From Prochlorothrix sp035286285 (GTDB taxonomy: Bacteria; Cyanobacteriota; Cyanobacteriia; Prochlorotrichales; Prochlorotrichaceae), in contig JAYKJG010000192.1 in assembly GCA_035286285.1 (NCBI GenBank), forward strand, positions 1 to 21,865: 21,865 nucleotides of DNA. Direction: 5' to 3'. A program made the translations under genes and the position numbers. The notes under the pieces are model-generated. The model was not told where the DNA came from and did no database searches. It was given only the letters and a program-made list of their open reading frames with translations. Each line of letters starts with the position of its first letter. Within the stretch, counting starts at the first letter, position 1. Shown here piece after piece: positions 7,861-15,308 of this stretch.

Positions 7861-7961
7861 ATAATCGGATGCATTTCATTTTGGCCACGGTTTGGCCACG
7901 GTTTGGCCACGGTTTGGCCACGGTTTGGCCACTGTACGGACTAAAGTCCGTACTACGAGCC
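7861..7961 (+). repeat. composite dispersed repeat, copy 2, with 11-bp tandem units
   Basis: The leading box ATAATCGGATGCATTTCATT runs into TTGG (7861-7884). It is followed by four exact 11-bp units GCCACGGTTTG (7884-7927) and a fifth, diverged unit GCCACTGTACG (7928-7938). The palindrome has arms GTACGGACT / AGTCCGTAC around AA (7934-7953), then the tail TACTACGAGCC. As in copy 1, the palindrome begins at base 7 of the last unit. It lies between the lipoprotein and kinase genes, so a read-through transcript would contain the hairpin and the repeats. Confidence 0.85.
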
Positions 7962-7994
7962 GTTTTGGTACGGTTTAGGGCCATTAAAGCGGCC

Positions 7995-9419
7995 TTAGGA
8001 GTCCCAACGCCCCATAATTTCGGCCATCTGTGCAAAGGCTTCATCGGTGGCTGCTTGGGCCGACAGTTTATCGACAATGACCCGCTCCATGGCCCGTCCC
8101 CAGATATTTTCCGCTTGGACCAGGGAATAGGCGGGATTGGTGGCAATATCATTGAGTCGCACCCGATCGGGCTGAAGCTGCTGTGCGGCAACAAATACAT
8201 GGGGATCCTCAGGGTTATTCCAGAAGGGCTGCGCCAGGAGGTCCGGCATCACGGGAAAAAAGCGCCCTAGGGATCCTTCCAGGTAGGGGCCGAGGTTGTC
8301 CGGTTGGAGGAGGTAGTTCAGGAAATCTTGGGCCATCTCAGGGTGGGGCGAGGTCTTGAAGACGACAATCTGCTGGATGCTCACCCGCGATCGAATCGGT
8401 TCCCCGTCCGGTTCTGCGGGCAACATCAGGGTTCCGATGCCATTGCGGTAAACTTCCTCATCCTCTCGCACAGCCCCTGGAATAGAAAGGGTAGTATTCC
8501 AGGCTGTGAGGCTTTCTTTGTTGAGGAAAGAGGTATTATTATCGCTGTTAGTCCAGTTTTCAGCCGCTGGTGGCACATAGCCTGCTTGATAAAATTGAGT
8601 ATACCACTCTAAAACCTGGGCAACGGCTTGGCGTGTCGGGGCATCGGTGCGCAGTTGGCCTTGGTCATCAAAGAGTTCAACGTCGTAGATGTCCAGGGCT
8701 TGGCTAAAGTTGGAGTAGGTATCCGCAGATTCCCAGCCGATCGGTAAACCCAAGGCATACAGATCCGCGTAACCCTTAGCCCGTAGCCGATCCTGGGCCT
8801 CTTGCCAGAATGCCCAAAAGGCATCCCACTCCTTGGGAATATCGGCTTCGCTAAACCCTGCCTCGGCGAGGAGGTCTTTCCAGTAGTGGAAATGTTCCGT
8901 GCGTTGCTTGAGGGGGACCGCATAGATCGATCGCGCTTGGGTCGTGTTGTTATACAGCAGTACGGAGTCTAGGGCTTCGGCTGTATAGGTCTCCCGTAGG
9001 GGGTTCACCACGGTGCTCAGGTCTGCCAATTGATCATCCCAGGCCCACCGGGGCACCAAGGTTTCATCAATGCGATTACTAAAGAAAATATCGGGCGGAT
9101 TCCCCTCCTCTAAAACAGCCTCAACTTCCCGCACCAGATCTTCTTCAGGGTTGTTATACAGATTGACGCGATAGCCCGTCTCGGCTTCCCACTGGGCAAT
9201 AATGGCGTTGAGCGCTTCATCTTCTTGGTCGTAGTAGCCCCGATTCCACCAAACATTGAGAACGTTATCCTCGATCGTGATCCCGGAAACGGAAGAGGGG
9301 GTCGATTCCAGCACTGTTTCACCCCCACAACCGCTCAAGAGTATCGTGACCACAGCGCCAAGAACGGAGCGGCAGCAGGGGCGAATACGGTATCGGGAGT
9401 TTTGAGCGCGAAATAACAT
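7995..9419 (-). CDS. extracellular solute-binding lipoprotein (family 1, sugar type)
   Basis: A 474-residue periplasmic substrate-binding protein. The N-terminus carries a signal peptide with lipobox LLSGC (lipidated Cys31). The mature part opens with the family pattern VLNVWWNRGYYDQEDEALNA, then EAVLEEGNPPDIFFSNRID. Later come typical lobe motifs (IYAVPLKQRTEHFHYWKDLL, PKEWDAFWAFWQEAQDRL, FLNKESLTAWNTT) and the C-terminal ATNPAYSLVQAENIWGRAME. Family members usually deliver sugars or related solutes to ABC importers, but no permease or ATPase gene is present here. The next gene on this strand is a histidine kinase, so a sensing role is possible (inference). On the - strand, AGGAA lies about 10 bp before the ATG. 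Repeat copies 2 and 3 lie on either side. Confidence 0.9.
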   Translation of the reverse strand: MLFRAQNSRYRIRPCCRSVLGAVVTILLSGCGGETVLESTPSSVSGITIEDNVLNVWWNRGYYDQEDEALNAIIAQWEAETGYRVNLYNNPEEDLVREVEAVLEEGNPPDIFFSNRIDETLVPRWAWDDQLADLSTVVNPLRETYTAEALDSVLLYNNTTQARSIYAVPLKQRTEHFHYWKDLLAEAGFSEADIPKEWDAFWAFWQEAQDRLRAKGYADLYALGLPIGWESADTYSNFSQALDIYDVELFDDQGQLRTDAPTRQAVAQVLEWYTQFYQAGYVPPAAENWTNSDNNTSFLNKESLTAWNTTLSIPGAVREDEEVYRNGIGTLMLPAEPDGEPIRSRVSIQQIVVFKTSPHPEMAQDFLNYLLQPDNLGPYLEGSLGRFFPVMPDLLAQPFWNNPEDPHVFVAAQQLQPDRVRLNDIATNPAYSLVQAENIWGRAMERVIVDKLSAQAATDEAFAQMAEIMGRWDS

Positions 9420-9492
9420 GGGCGGTTTTTCCTGGGAGTTTTTGAGGGGAGTTGGGGGAGGAGTTCCTGGGGAAGGATTGGGGGGGATAATT

Positions 9493-9519
9493 CCTCTTGT
9501 TATTTCAAGAATTTAGAGG
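9493..9519. promoter_or_regulatory. nested inverted repeat upstream of the lipoprotein gene
   Basis: CCTCT (9493-9497) pairs with AGAGG (9515-9519), and inside it CTTG (9496-9499) pairs with CAAG (9506-9509). On the - strand the same segment contains TTGAAA and downstream AT-rich DNA, about 75-100 bp before the lipoprotein start, where a promoter or operator is expected. No matching regulator is known to me. Confidence 0.3.
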
Positions 9520-9530
9520 GGATTTTCCGG

Positions 9531-9612
9531 ATAATCTGGGTGCATTTTACTTTGGAGCAATCCAGCCTCTAACCTGTCTCAAAAGCCTCGTAGTGCGGAC
9601 TTGAGTCCGCTC
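9531..9612 (+). repeat. composite dispersed repeat, copy 3 (variant, palindrome inverted)
   Basis: The box ATAATCTGGGTGCATTTTAC continuing TTTGG (9531-9555) closely matches copy 2. No 11-bp units follow. After a 37-bp unrelated spacer comes CCTCGTA and the palindrome arms GTGCGGACT / AGTCCGC around TG (9593-9610). This half is the reverse complement of copy 1: the tail and palindrome match it over about 22 bp. The box is therefore in the same orientation as in the other copies while the palindrome is flipped. It lies between the lipoprotein gene and purL. Confidence 0.65.
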
Positions 9613-9654
9613 CCTCTCCTTGGTCCTGGGTGTAGAGTCGAAGGGGGAGAGGGA
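9611..9654. repeat. imperfect hairpin sequence between divergent genes
   Basis: TCCCTCTCC (9611-9619) pairs with GGAGAGGGA (9646-9654) over a 26-bp loop. It abuts repeat copy 3. The G-rich tail (GGAGAGGGATTGGGGGG) resembles widespread cyanobacterial intergenic repeats. It lies upstream of purL, so it is not in a terminator position for a gene on either strand. Confidence 0.4.
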
Positions 9655-9736
9655 TTGGGGGGTTCTCAATCGGGATGGATCCAGGGGTGGGTTTGGTCAG
9701 TACACTGGCTTGGCGCTGGAAAACTTACCCGACATA

Positions 9737-9766
9737 TTCAGTCCTGGAATGGGGGTCTGATAGTAT
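9737..9766 (+). promoter_or_regulatory. possible purL promoter
   Basis: TTCAGT (9737-9742), an 18-bp spacer, then TAGTAT (9761-9766) resembles a housekeeping promoter about 90 bp before the ATG at 9855. If real it confirms that the open frame upstream of 9855 is leader, not coding. The match to consensus is only moderate. Confidence 0.3.
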
Positions 9767-9854
9767 TGTAGAGCAGTGCCTCGCGGCGATCGGGGAACCG
9801 TACCCCACGACCCAGGTGCCTCCGTCTCTTTGCATTGCCCAAGGAAATTGCCCC

Positions 9855-12200
9855 ATGTCCACCGTGACCCTGCCCGCAGATACCCCCTTTAGCGCCGCTG
9901 AAATTGCCAGTGAAGGCATCAAGCCCGATGAGTATTTAATGATTCTGGATCGGCTGGGGCGGCATCCCAACCGGGCTGAATTGGGGATGTTTGGGGTGAT
10001 GTGGTCCGAACATTGCTGTTATAAGAACTCGCGGCCTTTGCTGAAGCAGTTCCCAACGGAGGGCGATCGCATCCTCGTGGGGCCAGGTGAAAATGCTGGC
10101 ATTGTCGATTTAGGCGATGGTTTGCATCTAGCCTTCAAAATTGAGTCCCATAACCATCCTTCGGCGGTAGAACCCTTCCAAGGGGCCGCTACGGGGGTTG
10201 GTGGCATCCTCCGGGATATTTTCACCATGGGTGCCCGCCCGATCGCCCTCCTCAATGCCCTCCGCTTTGGGGACATTACCCAACCCCGCACCCGCCGCAT
10301 CTTTGAAGGGGTTGTGGCTGGCATTTCCCATTACGGTAACTGCATCGGGGTGCCCACCGTGGGGGGTGAGGTTTACTTTGATCCGGCCTATAGTGGCAAT
10401 CCCTTGGTCAATGCCATGGCCCTGGGGCTGATGGAAACACCGGAAATTGTCAAATCTGGGGCTTCTGGGGTTGGAAACCCGGTTTTATACGTTGGTTCCA
10501 CGACGGGACGGGACGGCATGGGGGGGGCAAGCTTTGCCAGTGCGGAACTGAGCGATGAGTCCCTGGACGATCGCCCTGCGGTGCAGGTGGGCGATCCCTT
10601 TTTAGAAAAATCCTTGGTCGAAGCCTGCCTCGAAGCCTTCAAAACGGGGGCTGTCGTTGCGGCCCAGGACATGGGAGCCGCCGGTTTAACCTGTTCTACC
10701 TCGGAAATGGCCGCAAAGGGCGGGGTTGGGGTGGATTTAGACCTTGACTTGATTCCTGTGCGGGAAACGGGGATGGTGCCCTATGAATATCTGCTGTCGG
10801 AATCCCAAGAGCGGATGCTGTTTGTGGCGGAAAAGGGGCGGGAGCAGGAGCTAATCGAGATTTTTGAGCGCTGGGGACTCCAGGCTGTGGTCGCTGGGCA
10901 GGTGATTGCGGAGCCGATCGTCCGGATTCGTTTCCAGGGCGACATTGCAGCGGAAATCCCGGCAACTGCCCTTGCGGACAATACGCCTCTTTATCACCGC
11001 GAATTACCCGCCGAACCGCCTGCCTACGCCCAAACGGCATGGCAGTGGACCCTGGATCAGTTGCCCCCCTGTGGGGTGACGGGCTTGGCCGATCGCCCGT
11101 GGGATCAAATCCTGCTCACCCTCCTCGATAGCCCCAGTATTGCTTCAAAGCGCTGGGTTTACCAGCAATATGACCATCAGGTCCAAAATAATACGGTTCT
11201 TTTCCCCGGTGGTGCCGATGCGGCGGTGGTGCGGCTGCGCTCCCAAGGAGCGGCGGATCGGTTGCCCCAGTGGAAGGGAGTTGCAGCGACGACGGATTGC
11301 AATGCCCGCTATGTGTATCTGCAACCCTACGAAGGGGCCAAAATGGCCGTTGCAGAAGCGGCCCGGAACCTCAGTTGTGTGGGTGCAGAACCCCTAGCCG
11401 TGACGGATAACCTCAACTTTGGCAGTCCGGAGAAACCCACGGGCTATTGGCAGTTGGCAGAAGCTTGTCGCGGTTTAGCCGAAGCTTGCCAGGAATTTGC
11501 CACACCCGTGACGGGTGGCAATGTGTCTCTCTATAACGAAACCCTGGATAGTGAAGGCAATCCTCAACCGATCTATCCCACGCCAGTGGTGGGCATGGTG
11601 GGCTTGGTGGAGGATATTCGCCACTGTTGTGGCCAAGGCTGGCAAGGGGTGGGGGATTTCGTCTATTTGCTGGGTTTACCCCTGGGAGTCGTATCCCCGG
11701 CAGTTTCCCTCGGTGGCAGTGAGTATTTAGCGGTGGTCCATCAAACTGTGGCGGGACTGCCGCCGATCGTGGATTTTAACCTAGAAAAACAGGTGCAGGG
11801 GGCTTGTCGCCATGGAATTCGCCAAGGTTGGGTCCGATCGGCCCATGATGCAGCGGAGGGCGGCGTTACAGTAGCCTTAGCAGAGTCTTGCATTGGGGGT
11901 AACTTGGGGGCGAGTGTGCAGCTTGATGCAGCACTGGGGGCCAGTGGCGATCGCTGGGATTTGCTGCTCTTTGGGGAAGGGGGTGCCCGGATCGTGGTCT
12001 CCGTAGCCCCAGAGCACCGGGCCAGTTGGGAAGCTTATTTGGCTGAGAATTTGGCCGATCGCTGGCAAAAACTGGGGATGGTGACGGCTGCTGAAGCGGG
12101 ACTCCAGATTACGACAGGAGCAACGACGGTGTTGAGTGTGGAGCTTGGGGCGATGGTGGAGCAGTGGTCGGGGGCGATCGATCGGCGCTTGGCCCAATAA
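9855..12200 (+). CDS. purL: phosphoribosylformylglycinamidine synthase subunit PurL
   Basis: The 781-residue synthetase subunit of FGAM synthase in purine biosynthesis. It converts FGAR, ATP and ammonia to FGAM in the cytoplasm, working with PurQ and PurS. Signatures: AELGMFGVMWSEHCCYKNSR (residues 41-60, with the SEHC catalytic-histidine motif), the nucleotide/Mg segment ESHNHPSAVEPFQGAATGVG, GGEVYFDPAYSGNPLVNAM, AAQDMGAAGLTCSTSEMA, and the second-half repeat VTGGNVSLYNET and AHDAAEGGV. The frame is open 60 codons further upstream (to 9675), but that part is not PurL-like. The ATG at 9855 has AAGGAA about 9 bp before it. purF, often adjacent to purL in cyanobacteria, is absent; the next gene is convergent. 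Confidence 0.97.
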   Translation: MSTVTLPADTPFSAAEIASEGIKPDEYLMILDRLGRHPNRAELGMFGVMWSEHCCYKNSRPLLKQFPTEGDRILVGPGENAGIVDLGDGLHLAFKIESHNHPSAVEPFQGAATGVGGILRDIFTMGARPIALLNALRFGDITQPRTRRIFEGVVAGISHYGNCIGVPTVGGEVYFDPAYSGNPLVNAMALGLMETPEIVKSGASGVGNPVLYVGSTTGRDGMGGASFASAELSDESLDDRPAVQVGDPFLEKSLVEACLEAFKTGAVVAAQDMGAAGLTCSTSEMAAKGGVGVDLDLDLIPVRETGMVPYEYLLSESQERMLFVAEKGREQELIEIFERWGLQAVVAGQVIAEPIVRIRFQGDIAAEIPATALADNTPLYHRELPAEPPAYAQTAWQWTLDQLPPCGVTGLADRPWDQILLTLLDSPSIASKRWVYQQYDHQVQNNTVLFPGGADAAVVRLRSQGAADRLPQWKGVAATTDCNARYVYLQPYEGAKMAVAEAARNLSCVGAEPLAVTDNLNFGSPEKPTGYWQLAEACRGLAEACQEFATPVTGGNVSLYNETLDSEGNPQPIYPTPVVGMVGLVEDIRHCCGQGWQGVGDFVYLLGLPLGVVSPAVSLGGSEYLAVVHQTVAGLPPIVDFNLEKQVQGACRHGIRQGWVRSAHDAAEGGVTVALAESCIGGNLGASVQLDAALGASGDRWDLLLFGEGGARIVVSVAPEHRASWEAYLAENLADRWQKLGMVTAAEAGLQITTGATTVLSVELGAMVEQWSGAIDRRLAQ

Positions 12201-12261
12201 GGGGGCCGGTTGGCTGGGGTGCAGTTCACTGTGGAACCATCGGCATCCGGTCGGGGTCGCG

Positions 12262-12310
12262 CCCCCGTGGCTCCCCTCTGGGCGACCTACAACCGGGTCA
12301 CCCACGGGGG
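12262..12310. terminator. hairpin between convergent purL and the 500-residue gene
   Basis: CCCCCGTGG (12262-12270) pairs perfectly with CCACGGGGG (12302-12310) around 31 bp. It lies in the 124-bp gap between two genes that end toward each other, so it could end transcription from both sides. No T-run follows on either strand, so this is not a classical intrinsic terminator. Confidence 0.4.
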
Positions 12311-12324
12311 GACTGCCCTACAAT

Positions 12325-13827
12325 CTAGGACCGTAATAAACGGCTTGCTCGCTCTTGTAGGGTCGCGACACTGGCTTTTTTCGGAGGGTTTGCCCAGGTG
12401 GCCATGGCGCTGCTGCTGGGATCGAGCCACTTTTTACCGGTGAATATGCCCAAGGGCTTCAGACTCCATTGCCCCGCATCCCACTGTAAAAGGCCGAGTA
12501 TTCCCTTGGCTTTTTCCAGGTCTTTGGCGGTAAACCCGCTGAGGGGGTGAATTCGATCGACGGCGAGTCTGAGATTACTCAGGTTCACCGATCGATCGCC
12601 CGCCTCTGGCTCAGCAACGTTAGCCTGGGGGGGCTTGGGGGTCAAGGTTAAGCCCTGGGCCGAGCTTTGGAGCGTGTAATCCTGGAACCAAACCAATTCC
12701 CCGACTTGAACCGGGTGGCGATCGCTGGGGTTCACGCTTACGCCTTGAAACGCCTCCTTAGCCCAGGGTCCAAAGTAAGTTTGGAGGAGACTGGGCCGAT
12801 CGATCGCCGCCCCTAACTCCCCATCGTTCTGAACCTGTAACGCCCCGTTGGGCCACAGTTGACCCGTAAGCTGGAGGCTGTGACCTTGGGCGATCGCGGC
12901 CATCGGCAAACGTAGCGCCTCTAGGAGCAACCAGTTCTCAACGGCGGCGATCGTCTCGACGGTATAGGTGCTGTAATTCAGGTAGGCAAATTGGGGGATC
13001 TCGCCCGTTGTATCGCCCGTTGTATCGCCCGTTGCATCGCCCGTCCACAGCAGCCCAGGGAGCCGCAGACTGAGACAGTGGCCATGGGCACGGAGGTCTA
13101 CCCCCAGGGGGGTAAAGGTTCCGGAAATGGCCGTGGGAGTGGCTGTGAGCGCGGGTAAGGTGCCAAGATAGGCACGGCTCCAGAGATCAACCCAGCGATG
13201 GAGGGGAATTTGCCGAAAATCGACACAGGGTAGGGTTGTGTTCAGGTCTTGGAGCCAACCGGTGAGCAGGCTAGCCAGTCCCCAGGCTTGGGGATCCTGC
13301 TGGAGGGCCGCCAAGGTGGGGGTGATGGCAAGCCACTGTTCTGGCTCTAACCGACTCAACCCGGCGAGGGCGAGTTCCATCAGCCACTGTTGTACAGCAG
13401 CGGACTGGGGTAGGGTCTGGGGGTGCTGCTCTGAGCTAGGGGGGGATTGGCTGGGGTCGGGGCTAGGCGATCGGCCTAAAACGGCCAAAATTTGACCCTG
13501 AAGGGCATCGTGCATGGCCCCTTGGAGGGCCGATCGGGCGATGGCGAGTGTCAAAAAGGAGTCTAGGGCAAACTCATGGCGATCGAAGGCGGCAAGGGCT
13601 GAACTGAGGCGATCGGCCAAGGGCGTTCCCCCAAAGGCGGCCCCTAGGCGCTCTAGGGATTGAGATTGGGCTGCCCCCAGGTTGGCGAATCCCTCCAACC
13701 AAGCCCCATCCACCGCCTGGAGCAATCCAGCGGCCTCTGCAACTCCGGGCGGTATTGTCAGTAAGTCTACTGTCAGCAAGTCTACTGTCAGCAAGTCTAA
13801 GGGTGTTGCAACCATACCCGTTTCCAT
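12325..13827 (-). CDS. unrecognised 500-residue protein, last gene of a three-gene cassette
   Basis: The protein is about 500 residues (504 if counted from the TTG at 13839). The ATG at 13827 begins 2 bp after the stop of the SWIM-like gene, with GGTGG and AAGG just before it; another ATG is at 13815. I recognise no family. It is Leu/Ala/Gln-rich and helical in its first third, with no signal peptide. A Pro/Ser/Gln linker lies near residues 118-140 and a TGD tandem repeat near 265-280. The second half looks beta-rich (FAYLNYSTYTVETIAAVENW, HPVQVGELVWFQDYTLQ). The end reads KASVATLQERASRLLRS. Tight spacing implies translational coupling with the two upstream genes. Possibly the cytoplasmic partner of the SWIM protein; that is inference. 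Confidence 0.8.
   Translation of the reverse strand: METGMVATPLDLLTVDLLTVDLLTIPPGVAEAAGLLQAVDGAWLEGFANLGAAQSQSLERLGAAFGGTPLADRLSSALAAFDRHEFALDSFLTLAIARSALQGAMHDALQGQILAVLGRSPSPDPSQSPPSSEQHPQTLPQSAAVQQWLMELALAGLSRLEPEQWLAITPTLAALQQDPQAWGLASLLTGWLQDLNTTLPCVDFRQIPLHRWVDLWSRAYLGTLPALTATPTAISGTFTPLGVDLRAHGHCLSLRLPGLLWTGDATGDTTGDTTGEIPQFAYLNYSTYTVETIAAVENWLLLEALRLPMAAIAQGHSLQLTGQLWPNGALQVQNDGELGAAIDRPSLLQTYFGPWAKEAFQGVSVNPSDRHPVQVGELVWFQDYTLQSSAQGLTLTPKPPQANVAEPEAGDRSVNLSNLRLAVDRIHPLSGFTAKDLEKAKGILGLLQWDAGQWSLKPLGIFTGKKWLDPSSSAMATWANPPKKASVATLQERASRLLRS
13001..13048 (-). repeat. 12-bp tandem repeat inside the 500-residue gene
   Basis: Three units TCGCCCGTTGTA/TCGCCCGTTGTA/TCGCCCGTTGCA plus a diverged fourth, TCGCCCGTCCAC. 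On the coding (-) strand they specify repeated T-G-D (…TGDATGDTTGDTTGE…). The unit is a multiple of 3, so copy-number changes keep the frame. Confidence 0.85.
13756..13800 (-). repeat. 15-bp tandem repeat at the 5' end of the 500-residue gene
   Basis: Three units TGTCAGTAAGTCTAC, TGTCAGCAAGTCTAC and TGTCAGCAAGTCTAA. They encode LLTVD repeats near residues 10-25 of the protein on the - strand. The unit length keeps the frame. Confidence 0.85.
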
Positions 13828-13829
13828 CC

Positions 13830-14303
13830 TTACCACCAAGCCATTTCAGGAACATCCGCAGTCGTGGGTTCAAGCTGGAGATACTGAAGATGGGCGAGAA
13901 AACGGCTGAAAATCTCCGGTTCTGCCTGTCGGTTCAGTTGCCCCCTGTGGGCTAGGACATCCCTGGACTCCAAGACTGTTCCCGCCTCTAGGCCCAAGGC
14001 CCGCGCCACAGCATCGCCGCCGTATTGGACGATCGCCTCTTGGAGCAAACTGCGCAGATGCTTACAGGGATTGTTCTGGCTCACTCCCCCGCAGGGGCGG
14101 TTGTTATTGGTACTGCAATGGAAATCGAGGGAGCTTTTCTGAAAATAGGCCAGATAAACCCGCTCTAGATCAGAGCCACTGGAGATAACCCCCTGTAAGC
14201 GCCCGTTATATAGCTCCACAAAGGGGACTTTACTGAGGTTGCGGCGATCGGGCTGGCCGAGGTGAGTCGGGGGGACTGAACGGGAGGCAGGGAAGTCAAC
14301 CAT
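13830..14303 (-). CDS. SWIM-like zinc-binding protein
   Basis: A 157-residue protein starting MVDFPASRSVPPTHLGQPDR. Residues 63-82 hold C-x7-C-x8-C-x-H (DFHCSTNNNRPCGGVSQNN then PCKHLRSLL). The closing C-x-H followed by a Leu-rich helix is typical of SWIM zinc fingers (C-x-C-xn-C-x-H), although the first pair here is spaced by seven residues. SWIM domains bind DNA, RNA or protein. The C-terminal half is helical (SLLQEAIVQYGGDAVARALG and later). The ATG at 14303 overlaps the stop of the FkbM gene by 8 bp (ATGGTTGA), a classic coupling arrangement. The TTG at 14318 also opens the frame but is less likely. The stop lies 2 bp before the ATG of the next gene. Confidence 0.72.
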   Translation of the reverse strand: MVDFPASRSVPPTHLGQPDRRNLSKVPFVELYNGRLQGVISSGSDLERVYLAYFQKSSLDFHCSTNNNRPCGGVSQNNPCKHLRSLLQEAIVQYGGDAVARALGLEAGTVLESRDVLAHRGQLNRQAEPEIFSRFLAHLQYLQLEPTTADVPEMAWW

Positions 14304-15081
14304 GGTGTTTTTGGGCAAAGAAGTTAAAGGCTTGAAAAGGATACTCCAGCGCCTGGGTAAAGCGATCGAAGGTGAGCGCGGCCTGTCCGGTTGCTAAGGC
14401 TTGGGGAATGAAGATTTGGTAGCCCCTCGACTGGAAAAAGTCATACATCTCCTGGGGAGTTTTACCGTGGTTGTTGAGGGACCGCTTGGCACACTCAAAC
14501 AAAATCAAGGGCTGGCAGCGATCGAGAAGTTGTGTCCCGCCGCTGAGCGCTGCTAACTCTGCGCCCTCTACATCGATTTTAATAAAGTCAATGGAAACCT
14601 CTGGGGGAATAATGTCGTCTAAACGGAGGCATTGAACCTTTAAGACCGTCATTGTGTCAGCGCTGGAGTGCTGACCGGCTTGCAGACCGCTAAACCCCGA
14701 TTGTTTGGTGTCAATGTAAAAATCGACTTCTCCAGGGGTATCACTGAGCGCGGCCTCAAATAGTTGAGCTTCGGGAAACTTTTGGCGTAACCACTCGCAT
14801 TTATAGGAAATTGGCTCGATCGCAAAATGCCGTCCCTGGGGGGCATGGCGGTAGATAAAGCTCAGCATTGAGCCTAAATGAACCCCAATATCGATGCAAT
14901 TCATCTGGGGCTGCAAAAAGCGTTTGAGAACCCGATCGATCGCTGCCCCTTCTTGATAAATCCCTTTCAGTTCAGGATGTTTGAGACGTTGGGGAATGCC
15001 CTTGAGCGATCGCAGTTGCATCGCTGGCCCCTCCAGGGGAGTCCGAATCAGGCGATGGGCAAGATATTCTTTAAAATTCAT
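14296..15081 (-). CDS. FkbM-family SAM-dependent methyltransferase
   Basis: The 261-residue class I methyltransferase has the SAM-binding motif NCIDIGVHLGSMLSF, the acidic residue of motif II in RHFAIEP, and the FkbM hallmark IDFIKIDVEGAELAALSG. FkbM enzymes methylate hydroxyl groups on sugars, polyketides and other small molecules; the substrate cannot be told here. Length and motif order fit the family. There are no membrane segments. It is the first gene of the FkbM, SWIM and 500-residue series, each overlapping or abutting the next. The start ATG at 15081 has no good ribosome binding site (C-rich upstream). The 244-bp region before it holds a MITE-like element, so the promoter must lie within or beside that element. 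Confidence 0.9.
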   Translation of the reverse strand: MNFKEYLAHRLIRTPLEGPAMQLRSLKGIPQRLKHPELKGIYQEGAAIDRVLKRFLQPQMNCIDIGVHLGSMLSFIYRHAPQGRHFAIEPISYKCEWLRQKFPEAQLFEAALSDTPGEVDFYIDTKQSGFSGLQAGQHSSADTMTVLKVQCLRLDDIIPPEVSIDFIKIDVEGAELAALSGGTQLLDRCQPLILFECAKRSLNNHGKTPQEMYDFFQSRGYQIFIPQALATGQAALTFDRFTQALEYPFQAFNFFAQKHHG

Positions 15082-15209
15082 GGGGGGGTACAGCGTTGAG
15101 AGAGCAGGGGGGCAAGCAGAAACAACGGCAGATCACTTGGGTAGAGCAATTTTAGCGAGTTGTCCCCCTGACCGTCAGCAATTCACCCCTAATCTTTAAT
15201 TTTCCTGTT

Positions 15210-15308
15210 GGGCACCTCGAAAAATCCACATTTTTGCCTAGTGACCCACGCAAGAATCAGGGTTGTGGCGGGCGGCGAAGCCGCCCGCCACAATTAATCG
15301 AAGTGCCC
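15210..15308. mobile_element. 99-bp MITE-like element with target duplication
   Basis: Terminal inverted repeats GGGCACCTCGA (15210-15220) and TCGAAGTGCCC (15298-15308) match at 10 of 11 positions. Both ends are flanked directly by TGTT (15206-15209 and 15309-15312), a probable 4-bp target duplication. Inside are a hairpin AAAAAT-CCAC-ATTTTT (15220-15235) and a perfect 14-bp stem with a GAA loop (15263-15293, arm TTGTGGCGGGCGGC). There is no coding capacity, so it would depend on a transposase encoded elsewhere. The family is unknown. It sits 17 bp past the ycf46 stop, upstream of the FkbM gene. Confidence 0.65.

Noticed and set aside
7880..7938. CRISPR array
   Set aside because: The repeats are 11 bp and directly tandem with no spacers, and there are no cas genes.
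7848..8270. 140-residue + strand ORF across the 11-bp repeats and lipoprotein 3' end
   Set aside because: It is a shadow: antisense to a well-supported gene, and its first part is repeat translation (ATVWPRFGHG).
9675..9854. 60-codon N-terminal extension of purL
   Set aside because: Not PurL-like, and it contains a plausible promoter. The ATG at 9855 has a ribosome binding site and gives the expected family N-terminus.
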